Assembly (NCBI RefSeq): GCF_004346195.1
Contig: NZ_SMAK01000001.1
Coordinates: forward strand, 372,001-436,000
From: Tepidamorphus gemmatus
Lineage (GTDB): Bacteria > Pseudomonadota > Alphaproteobacteria > Rhizobiales > Tepidamorphaceae
Length of the DNA stretch: 64,000 bases
Reading direction: 5' to 3'
Shown piece after piece: positions 44,402-57,446 of this stretch (positions are counted from its first letter, which is position 1; each line of letters opens with the position of its first letter). Made by a program: the position numbers and the translations under genes. The notes below the pieces were generated by a model that was not told where the DNA came from, ran no database searches, and worked only from the letters and a program-made list of their open reading frames with translations.

Positions 44402-45793
44402 TCAATGGATGATCGCCGATACGGGGATGTCGATCCTGAAGCGCAGTCCGGCAGGGTTCCAGTCCTGCTCGATGCGGGCGCCGAGCTGGCCGGCGGCGAC
44501 CCGCTGCGACAGCTGGCTGCCGAAGCCGCTTTGCGCGGGCGCGGCCGCGATGCGCGGCCCGTTCTCTTCGAGCCAGTTCATCCGGAAGGTATCGCCGTCC
44601 GCTTCGCAGTTGATGCGGAGTTTGCCGCCGGGCACCGACAGCGCGCCATACTTGACCGCATTGGTCGCCAGCTCGTGAATGACCAGCGCCATGGCGGTCG
44701 CCGCACGCGGGCCGATCGGCACGTCGCCGCCATCGACCGATATCCGGCCATCGCCGTCGATCTGATAGGGCTTCAGCAGGGCCGCGATCAGCCCATGCAC
44801 GTTGGCGGCCTCCGGCGCGGCGGATTCCGGGCCGTGCGGACGCACATAATCGTGTGCGCGGCCGAGTGCGGCGATGCGGGCGCGGATCGTGTCGGCGAAG
44901 TCCCGCGCCTGCGGAAAGCCGCGCGCGGTGATCGAGATGATGCCGCCGATCACCGCGAAGATGTTCTTGATCCGGTGCGACAGCTCGTGCGCGATCAGCT
45001 CTCGCTGTTCCTCGGCGGTCTTCAGGTCATGCACGTCCGTGCAGGTGCCGTACCAGCGCACGATGCGTCCGTCGGCGCCGCGCACCGGCTGGGCGCGGCC
45101 GATCACCCAGCGATACTGTCCCGAGCGATGGCGCAGCCGGTACTCGATATGATACGGCTCGCCGGTCGCCAGCGAATGGCGCCAGACTGCCCAGGCCCGT
45201 TCCTGGTCCTCTGGATGGAACATGCCGTTCCAGGCCTCGCCATCGGTCGAACCCGGCGGGACGCCGGTGAATTCGTACCATCGGGCGTTGTAGTAGTCGT
45301 GATAGCCGTCCGGCCGTGTCGACCAGATCATCTGATCGATCGAATTGACGATCGCCTCGAGCCGCCTCTGGCTGTCGACCTCGGGGGTGTCACTGCCCTC
45401 CAGCGCCGCCATTGCCCGCTTGCGCTCGGAAATGTCGCGCGAACTGCTGACCATGCGCAGCGCCTTGCCGCGCGCGTCGAGGATCGGTGCGACGGACACG
45501 TCCCACCACTTCGGCGCGCCCTTCGCGGTCGGACAGAACGCCTCGAACCGGCTCGCGATCCCCTGGCGTGCCGCCTCCACGGCGCCGCGCACCAGCGCGG
45601 CGGCATCAGCCGGCCACAGCTCCCACCACAGCCTGTCGGCAACGTCGGTGAAGTCGTCGATCTCCATGAGGCACAGGCCGCCAGCATTCATGTAGCTGAG
45701 CCGGCCGTCGAGCTCGACGACCTTGATGCAGTCGCGCGAGGCATCGAGCACCGAGCGGAAGAAGGTCGGGTCGCAGGCCAGCAACATGGACAT
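44402..45793 (-). CDS. PAS-domain sensor histidine kinase, HWE type
   Basis: A 463-residue soluble kinase. Two PAS domains occupy about residues 1-130 (FFRSVLDASRDCIKVVELDG) and 135-255 (LEAIVNSIDQMIWSTRPDG, with a PAC motif EYRLRHRSGQYRWVIGRAQP). The phosphoacceptor is H273 in HELSHRIKNIFAV. The ATPase region has IHELATNAVKYGAL and the WxE motif in MNWLEENG, which mark the HWE family. There are no membrane segments, so it senses a cytoplasmic signal. ATG 45793 is used; the longer frame adds a low-complexity leader. It is divergent from a Crp/Fnr gene. Confidence 0.88.
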   Translation of the reverse strand: MSMLLACDPTFFRSVLDASRDCIKVVELDGRLSYMNAGGLCLMEIDDFTDVADRLWWELWPADAAALVRGAVEAARQGIASRFEAFCPTAKGAPKWWDVSVAPILDARGKALRMVSSSRDISERKRAMAALEGSDTPEVDSQRRLEAIVNSIDQMIWSTRPDGYHDYYNARWYEFTGVPPGSTDGEAWNGMFHPEDQERAWAVWRHSLATGEPYHIEYRLRHRSGQYRWVIGRAQPVRGADGRIVRWYGTCTDVHDLKTAEEQRELIAHELSHRIKNIFAVIGGIISITARGFPQARDFADTIRARIAALGRAHDYVRPHGPESAAPEAANVHGLIAALLKPYQIDGDGRISVDGGDVPIGPRAATAMALVIHELATNAVKYGALSVPGGKLRINCEADGDTFRMNWLEENGPRIAAAPAQSGFGSQLSQRVAAGQLGARIEQDWNPAGLRFRIDIPVSAIIH

Positions 45794-46099
45794 TCCAGAC
45801 GTGCGCCGCCGGACCCGGGCCCGGGGCTGAGGTTTCGGACAAAGAGGAACCGGCGGTGGCGTGCCGGCGACGGGCGAGGGCGGGCGCCGGCCTCGTGCGC
45901 GTGGCGCACTCCCCCCGGGTCGGCTCTCGCTGCTTCCCGTCCATCTGCCCAAGAAGCCCTTGTGCATCCGCGCCGGGCTGAATTCTGCGCGCGATGTGAC
46001 TCCCAGTATACATGGAATGTCGGGTTTGTCTGTCCACTAGTGAACGATTTCCGCCGCTGCTCGTTTCCCCGCGGTACGATTCTCGCGGGACGGTTTGCA
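45794..46099. other. 306-bp divergent regulatory gap between HWE kinase and Crp/Fnr gene
   Basis: The gap must hold both promoters. CACTAGTG (about 46034-46041) is a perfect 8-bp palindrome near the middle of the regulator-side half. I find no canonical FNR (TTGAT-N4-ATCAA) or CRP site and no reliable -35/-10 pair. Confidence 0.4.
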
Positions 46100-46876
46100 A
46101 TGCAGCGACGCATCAACCAGTTGGAGACGGACTCGTCGGCAAGCAATCTCCTGCGCTGTCTGGCCGATGCGGATGTCGATCTGTTGCGCCCGGGCCTCGA
46201 GACCTGGCAGGGCAGCGCCGGCGACGTGCTCTATCGGCCGGGCGACGTGGTGCGCTTCGTCTACTTTCCCTGCGGGCCGAGCCTGGTCTCGTTCCGCATC
46301 GAACTGGCGGACGGCCGCGCTGTCGAGACGGCGCTGGTCGGGCGAGAGGGCGCCGTCGGCGGCATCGTCAGCCGCGGCAGGCTGCCGGCCTATGCGCGTG
46401 CCGAGGTGCAATCGGGTGGCAGTTTCCTGCGCATGCTGACGGTTGATCTCGAGGAGGCGAAGATGCGCTCACCGACCTTGCGGCACTTCTTCGCCCGTTA
46501 CGCCGACTGCCTGCTGGCGCAGGTATTCCAGACCACAGCCTGCAATGCCGGCCACAGCATCGAGCAGCGCACCGCCAAATGGATCCTCGCAGCGATCGAC
46601 CGGACGGGCGATCACGAAATCCCGCTCACCCAGGACCAGCTCGCGGGCATGCTCGGCGTCGGCCGCAGCTACATCAGCCGCGTGCTCTCGGCCCTCAAGG
46701 CACGCGCCATCCTGACGCCGCGGCGGGGGCGACTGATCGTCAGTGACATGCATGGCCTGAAGATGCTGTCATGCGACTGCAACGACATGGTGCGGCGGCA
46801 TTTCGACGAGGTTCTCGCCGGCGTCTATCCCCGCGGCGACGACGCCGCGCCGGCGCATTCCGACTGTTCCGGCTGA
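46100..46876 (+). CDS. Crp/Fnr-family transcriptional regulator
   Basis: A 258-residue regulator. The N-terminal cNMP-binding-like beta barrel runs about residues 25-140 (GDVLYRPGDVVRFVYFPCGP, VGREGAVGGIV). The C-terminal winged helix has the recognition region LTQDQLAGMLGVGRSYISRVLSALKA. No FNR-type N-terminal cysteine cluster is present, so it is not an oxygen-sensing FNR; the three cysteines near the C-terminus (SCDCND, DCSG) are of unknown use. Its divergent partner is an HWE kinase, a pairing that suggests shared signalling. ATG 46100 is used. Confidence 0.87.
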   Translation: MQRRINQLETDSSASNLLRCLADADVDLLRPGLETWQGSAGDVLYRPGDVVRFVYFPCGPSLVSFRIELADGRAVETALVGREGAVGGIVSRGRLPAYARAEVQSGGSFLRMLTVDLEEAKMRSPTLRHFFARYADCLLAQVFQTTACNAGHSIEQRTAKWILAAIDRTGDHEIPLTQDQLAGMLGVGRSYISRVLSALKARAILTPRRGRLIVSDMHGLKMLSCDCNDMVRRHFDEVLAGVYPRGDDAAPAHSDCSG

Positions 46877-46925
46877 AGCATGCCCGGCACCGCCGTCCCG
46901 CTGCCACGGTCGTCGTTTCTGCCGG

Positions 46926-49628
<2,703 letters not shown>

Positions 49629-49681
49629 GGCGGAACACCTGTGGACGTTGGACGAAGCTGCAGCCGATGCGGCCGCGGGCG

Positions 49682-49702
49682 GGGCCGTTTTACCGACGGC
49701 CC
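49682..49702 (-). other. Stem-loop in the recA-alaS gap (alaS leader)
   Basis: GGGCCGT and ACGGCCC pair perfectly (7 bp, 7-nt loop), 54 bases upstream of the alaS ATG. It could be a weak recA terminator, an attenuator or leader structure for alaS. A GC-alternating palindrome near 49767-49785 lies closer to the recA stop. Confidence 0.35.
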
Positions 49703-49789
49703 GGAACCCTGTCCACCGCAGGGGTACATGGCGCAACGCCCGGCGCATGGGCCGGACACAGACGCAGCGCGCGCGCCGCGCGCGGCCGC

Positions 49790-50869
<1,080 letters not shown>

Positions 50870-50910
50870 GTGCAGGGTTCCTTATTCCACGGGGAGGACC
50901 GGATGCGCAA

Positions 50911-50953
50911 CGGCCTGAATGTACCTGTTTTGTTCATGGAACACAAGCGGAAC
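50911..50953 (-). promoter_or_regulatory. recA promoter with LexA (SOS) box
   Basis: On the minus strand GTTC-N7-GTTC (50953-50939, GTTCCGCTTGTGTTC) matches the known alphaproteobacterial LexA operator exactly. It overlaps a TTGTGT -35 element followed by 17 nt and TACATT as -10. Bound LexA would block RNA polymerase. The remainder of the 345-bp recA-cckA gap shows nothing else I can identify. Confidence 0.85.
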
Positions 50954-51214
50954 ATTCGTCCACTCTGCCGGAGGTCGCGCGGACCGGGCTGTGTGGTGGC
51001 GCCCTCGGGCGGCGGGGCGGCGGGGGCCGCCGGAACGGCGCATCGAGGACCGTCTCAGGGGCTGGTACGCCTGCTGATCACCACGTCAAGGCCGTGGTCA
51101 GGGTCGTTCCCGCAGAGGCCGCAGCGCGTCATGTCGCTCTGCGGACGTCGCCATCCCGGTGCCGATCCCGAGACGTCCGGGACGTCGGGGCATCGGCCGC
51201 CATGGCGCGGTTCC

Positions 51215-53737
<2,523 letters not shown>

Positions 53738-53792
53738 GCTCCGACCTGCCGCCCCTTGTCGTCCGCGTCCGGAATTGCACTCCGGGGTTCCA

Positions 53793-54875
53793 TCATGGCC
53801 GATTCGTCCGCCAGGCTGCCCGGGCCTTCATCTGCATAACGTAGCCGATGATCTGCGCAACAGCCTTATAGTGCTCGGGGGCGATCTCGGCGTCCACATC
53901 GACGGCGGCGTGCAGGGTGCGGGCCAGCGGGGGGTTCTCCACGACGGGAACGCCATGCTCCTCGGCGATCTCGCGGATACGCAGCGCGATCCGGTCGACG
54001 CCCTTGGCCACGCACACAGGGGCGTTCTGGCCCGTCGTGTATCTGAGCGCCACGGCGTAGTGGGTCGGGTTGGTGATCACCACGGTGGCTTGCGGCACTT
54101 GCGCCATCATGCGCTTGCGGCTGCGCTCGGCGCGCACCTGGCGCAGCTTGGCGCGGATCATCGGATCGCCTTCGGCCTGCTTGTATTCGTCCTTGATCTC
54201 CCTCAGCGACATGCGCTGACGCTGGTACCAGGAGTGGTGCTGCCAGGCGAAATCGAGACCGGCAACGACGGTCATCACCGCGATCACGCCGGCGAGGAGC
54301 TTGAGCGCCAGGGCCTGTACGACGGTGAGCAGGTCCGCCGGATCGAGAGTCATCAGGGTGTCGAGCCGGTCGCGGTCGGGCCAGACGATGAGGAACATCA
54401 CTGCCGCGACGATGACCAGCTTGAGCAGGCCCTTGACGAAATTGACCAGGCTCTGGGCCGAGAACAGCCGCTTGAAACCGGCCAGCGGCGAAATCTTCGA
54501 GAGCTTCGGCGTCACCGGATCCAGCGACCAGACCAGCCGGTGCTGGATCAGATTGCCGGCCAGTGCCGCCGCGGCGAGCACGGCAAAGGGGATGCCGATC
54601 GCCGCCAGCGTGGCCAGGATGACCTGGACGAACAGCCCGCGCGTATCGGGTGCCGAGAGGCTGATTGCGCCGAGATTGCCGAGCATCCCTCCGAAGTAGC
54701 CGGCCAGCGTCCCTGCCATGCCCTGGGCGAAGGCGAGGATCACCAGCGTCGCGCCCGACAGCACGAACCAGGTATTGATCTCCTGGCTCTTGGCGACGTC
54801 GCCCTTCTTGTGCGCCTCCTCCAGCCTTCGCTGGGTCGGGTCTTCGGATTTCTCGGCGTCGTCCTGTTCGGCCAT
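53793..54875 (-). CDS. flhB: Flagellar export switch protein FlhB
   Basis: A 360-residue membrane protein of the flagellar type III export gate, which switches substrate class from rod/hook to filament. The N-terminus is typical (EDPTQRRLEEAHKKGDVAKSQEI), followed by four membrane helices. The self-cleavage site is N269-P-T-H in VVITNPTHYAVALRY, at the same residue number as in Salmonella. The C-terminal cytoplasmic domain is complete. fliR ends nine bases upstream, and cckA follows. Confidence 0.96.
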   Translation of the reverse strand: MAEQDDAEKSEDPTQRRLEEAHKKGDVAKSQEINTWFVLSGATLVILAFAQGMAGTLAGYFGGMLGNLGAISLSAPDTRGLFVQVILATLAAIGIPFAVLAAAALAGNLIQHRLVWSLDPVTPKLSKISPLAGFKRLFSAQSLVNFVKGLLKLVIVAAVMFLIVWPDRDRLDTLMTLDPADLLTVVQALALKLLAGVIAVMTVVAGLDFAWQHHSWYQRQRMSLREIKDEYKQAEGDPMIRAKLRQVRAERSRKRMMAQVPQATVVITNPTHYAVALRYTTGQNAPVCVAKGVDRIALRIREIAEEHGVPVVENPPLARTLHAAVDVDAEIAPEHYKAVAQIIGYVMQMKARAAWRTNRP

Positions 54876-54884
54876 GATGCGAGA

Positions 54885-55646
54885 CTACCGCACGATCAGG
54901 GGCTCGAGCGCGCCGGTCACGTAGCCGAGGAACCAGGCCATCATGCTGCCGACAAGCAGTGCCAGCATCAGGAATCCGAGCATGATGTTGGCCGGCATCG
55001 CCAGGAAGAAGATCTGGATCTGCGGCATCAGGCGGGACAGGACGCCGAGCCCCAGATAGAAGATGAGCCCGAAGACGATGAACGGCGCGGCCATCTGCAG
55101 GCCGATGCGGAACGCGCCGGCAAGCGCGGCGATCGCCAGCCGTGCGGCATCACCGGTCGGCAGCGCTCCGCCCGGCGCGAACAGCACATAGCTGTCGCGG
55201 ATTGCAGCGATCAGCAGGTAGTGCAGGTCGGTGGCAAAGATCAGCACGATGCCGAGCATCGACAGGAAGCTCGAGAACAGAACGGCCTGGATGCCCTGCG
55301 TCGGATCGACGTTCTGGGCGAAACCGAGACCGACCTGGAAGGCGATGGTCGAGCCGGCGATCTGCGAACAGACGGTGATGAAGCGGGTGAGCAGGCCGAT
55401 CATGAAGCCGATCGCCAGCTCGATCGCCAGGAGTCGCAACAGGCCGCCGAAGGTGGACGGCACAGCCGGATAGAGGTCGAAGACGACAGGATAGAGGACG
55501 AGCGCAAGCCCGAGGGCGAAGACCAGCCGCATCCGCACCGGAAACGCGGACTCGCCGAGCGCCGGCATCAGCATCAGCATGGTGCCGACCCTTGCGAAGA
55601 TGAGCATGTAGGCCATCGCCATCGCAGGCAGCACGTCGACCTGCAT
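54885..55646 (-). CDS. fliR: Flagellar export gate protein FliR
   Basis: A 253-residue protein with six hydrophobic segments, a component of the FliPQR export pore. Family features include ARVGTMLMLMPALGESAFPVRMR near the N-terminus and AAPFIVFGLIFYLGLGVLSRLMPQIQIFFLAMP, then the closing helix LGFLMLALLVGSMMAWFL. It lies 13 bases after fliQ and nine before flhB, in the standard export-gate order. Confidence 0.95.
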   Translation of the reverse strand: MQVDVLPAMAMAYMLIFARVGTMLMLMPALGESAFPVRMRLVFALGLALVLYPVVFDLYPAVPSTFGGLLRLLAIELAIGFMIGLLTRFITVCSQIAGSTIAFQVGLGFAQNVDPTQGIQAVLFSSFLSMLGIVLIFATDLHYLLIAAIRDSYVLFAPGGALPTGDAARLAIAALAGAFRIGLQMAAPFIVFGLIFYLGLGVLSRLMPQIQIFFLAMPANIMLGFLMLALLVGSMMAWFLGYVTGALEPLIVR

Positions 55647-55659
55647 GGATCGTGTCCGC

Positions 55660-55923
55660 CTATCCCGCTGCCATCCGTTCGGCGAGCCGCAGCATGAAGC
55701 CGTTCAGCGCCTCGCTCATGAAGGGCAGCGCCACGATCAATGCCAGGAACATGGCGATGATCTTCGGCACGAAGACCAACGTCATCTCCTGGATCTGCGT
55801 CAGTGCCTGGAACAGCGCCACGACGAGGCCGACGCCGAGGCCGACCAGCATCAGCGGCGCTGAGACCTTGATCAGCGTCCAGATCGCGTCGCGGGCGACG
55901 TCGAGCACTTCGGGGCCGGCCAT
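55660..55923 (-). CDS. fliQ: Flagellar export gate protein FliQ
   Basis: An 87-residue protein with two membrane helices (APLMLVGLGVGLVVALFQALTQIQE and FVPKIIAMFLALIVALPFMSEAL). The sequence between them, QEMTLVFVPKI, is the FliQ signature. It packs around FliP-FliR in the export pore. Its place between fliE and fliR on the same strand supports the call. Confidence 0.95.
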   Translation of the reverse strand: MAGPEVLDVARDAIWTLIKVSAPLMLVGLGVGLVVALFQALTQIQEMTLVFVPKIIAMFLALIVALPFMSEALNGFMLRLAERMAAG

Positions 55924-55953
55924 CGCCGCTGTCCTCCGGCTGCCGCGACGGTC

Positions 55954-56337
55954 TCAGATCGGCATCCGCATGATCTCCTCGTAGGCCGCGATCACCTTGT
56001 CGCGGACCGAGATCATGGTCTCCAGGGCAAGCTCGGTCTCTGCCACCGCGGTCACCAGACTGACGGCGTCGGTGCTGCCGTCGAGCGCCTTCAGGCTGGT
56101 CTGTTCCGCAGCGTGCCCCTGCGCCGACAGGCCGGTGATCTGGTCGGCGAGCATCGAGCCGAACTCGAATTCGGCGCCCGTCTTGGCGACTGCGGCGGGG
56201 CTGGTGACCCGGGCGTAGTCGGCGAGGATGGATCCGAACGCAGGTTCGGCGCCGGTGTTGGCGGGCTGGACGGGACTGGCGCCGCGAGCGATGTCGGCGG
56301 CGGCAGAATAGGCCTTGGCGGCAAGCGCTGGGGTCAT
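55954..56337 (-). CDS. fliE: Flagellar hook-basal body protein FliE
   Basis: A 127-residue rod-base protein linking the MS ring to the rod. Conservation is confined to the C-terminus (VAETELALETMISVRDKVIAAYEEIMRMPI), the classic FliE ending. The N-terminal half is Ala-rich and variable, with an internal near-repeat (GAEPAFGSILADYARV and GAEFEFGSMLADQITG) that may come from a short duplication. It lies 23 bases after flgC and 30 before fliQ. Confidence 0.92.
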   Translation of the reverse strand: MTPALAAKAYSAAADIARGASPVQPANTGAEPAFGSILADYARVTSPAAVAKTGAEFEFGSMLADQITGLSAQGHAAEQTSLKALDGSTDAVSLVTAVAETELALETMISVRDKVIAAYEEIMRMPI

Positions 56338-56360
56338 TTGCTGTCTCCGGTTCTCTGTCG

Positions 56361-56771
56361 TCAGGCCCGCAGGATGTCGAGCGTGCGCATCAGCATGCTT
56401 CGGGCGGAGCGGACCACGTTCAGGTTGGCCTCGTAGCTGCGCTGGGCCTCGCGCATGTCGGTCATCTCGACGAGCGTGTTGACGTTGGGCAGTTTCACGT
56501 AGCCGTTGGCGTCGGCGGCGGGGTGGCCCGGCTCGTAGCGCAAGGTGAACTCGCTGCGATCGAGCCGCGTCCGGCCGGGCTCGACGACATTGGCCTGCAG
56601 CTCACGGTCGAAGGTGGACTTGAAGCTCGGGATCTGCCGGCGATACGGGTCGCCGCCAGGATCGAGTGCCGTCGAATTGGCATTGGCCAGATTCTCGGAG
56701 ATGACGCGCATCCGCGCCGACTGGGCGCGCAGCCCCGAGGCAGCGATCTTCATGCTCTTGATCAGATCCAT
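56361..56771 (-). CDS. flgC: Flagellar proximal rod protein FlgC
   Basis: A 136-residue axial protein of the proximal rod, exported by the type III gate. The N-terminal helix carries the rod/hook signature SMKIAASGLRAQSARMRVISENLANANS. The C-terminal helix (VEMTDMREAQRSYEANLNVVRSARSM) pairs with it. AANGYVKLPNVNTLVE is typical. It follows flgB by 11 bases. Confidence 0.96.
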   Translation of the reverse strand: MDLIKSMKIAASGLRAQSARMRVISENLANANSTALDPGGDPYRRQIPSFKSTFDRELQANVVEPGRTRLDRSEFTLRYEPGHPAADANGYVKLPNVNTLVEMTDMREAQRSYEANLNVVRSARSMLMRTLDILRA

Positions 56772-56782
56772 CGTGCGGGTCC

Positions 56783-57184
56783 TCAGGCGCGTCGCCCAAG
56801 TGCGGTCTTCAGCAGTCCGATGCTGCGGCTGTAGAGGCTCGTCGCCAGCTGATAATCGACCTGGGTCTGCGTCACCTTCATCATTTCCTCTTCAAGGACG
56901 ACCGAATTGCCCGTTGGCCTCACCTCGAAGGTTGCAACCTTCTCGTGGCGCCAGCGCGGATCGTCGCCAGCCGACACCAGATGCGCCGGATCGGTGCGCG
57001 TCGGCACGATCTGGGCGGGCGTCGGGACGGCGTTTCTGCGCGGTACCTCGAAGGCGGCGAGGTCGCGCGCCCGGTAGCCAGGCGTGTCGGCATTGGCAAC
57101 GTTCTCGGCGAGCACGCCCTGCCGCGTCTGGAGCCATTGCATGCGGCTCCTGATCGCGGCGAGAAGCCCGATATCGGAAATCAA
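56783..57184 (-). CDS. flgB: Flagellar proximal rod protein FlgB
   Basis: A 133-residue rod protein, first gene of the minus-strand flagellar operon. The N-terminal part shows LAAIRSRMQWLQTRQGVLAENVANADTPGYRARDL, the FlgB/FlgC/FlgF family motif. The C-terminal helix is EEEMMKVTQTQVDYQLATSLYSR. Its start faces fliO across a 262-bp divergent region with predicted CtrA boxes, the best of which is about 90 bp upstream. Confidence 0.96.
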   Translation of the reverse strand: MISDIGLLAAIRSRMQWLQTRQGVLAENVANADTPGYRARDLAAFEVPRRNAVPTPAQIVPTRTDPAHLVSAGDDPRWRHEKVATFEVRPTGNSVVLEEEMMKVTQTQVDYQLATSLYSRSIGLLKTALGRRA

Positions 57185-57271
57185 CGCCCTTGCTCCTGTG
57201 CCTCGTCGATGCTCCAGCTCGCATCGGGACTTGCACTGCCGACGCAGTAGGCACAGATTGCCGATCCTGTG

Positions 57272-57287
57272 GTTAATGATCCGTTAA
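57272..57287 (-). promoter_or_regulatory. Predicted CtrA box upstream of flgB operon
   Basis: On the minus strand TTAA-CGGATCA-TTAAC matches the full CtrA consensus TTAA-N7-TTAAC. A third TTAA lies 5 bp away (57293-57296), which could be a half site. CtrA controls early flagellar operons in many alphaproteobacteria. Confidence 0.65.
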
Positions 57288-57358
57288 TCACGTTAACCCT
57301 TCGCTAATCATCGCGAAGGTGGTTCTCGTGGCGTGGGCGGGGTCACCGCCCGTGCGCG

Positions 57359-57373
57359 TTAACGGTTTGTTAG
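57359..57373 (+). promoter_or_regulatory. Second CtrA-like box in the flgB/fliO divergent region
   Basis: TTAA-CGGTTTG-TTAG differs from TTAA-N7-TTAA at one position. It lies 74 bp before fliO and is the site closer to the plus-strand genes. Together with the box at 57272 it could serve both divergent operons. Confidence 0.5.
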
Positions 57374-57446
57374 CCTTGTGGCCGGCAAGTTTTGCCGGGG
57401 GATGTTAAGGGTTGCGGCGTAGTTCGGCGGAGAGGAGGCGCGTGCG

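Noticed and set aside
44399-46099. Very long plus-strand open frame (825 codons in all) running antisense to the HWE kinase and into the Crp/Fnr gene.
   Set aside because: Only the part from 46100 has protein-family features. The upstream part mirrors the kinase gene and reflects the scarcity of stop codons at high GC.
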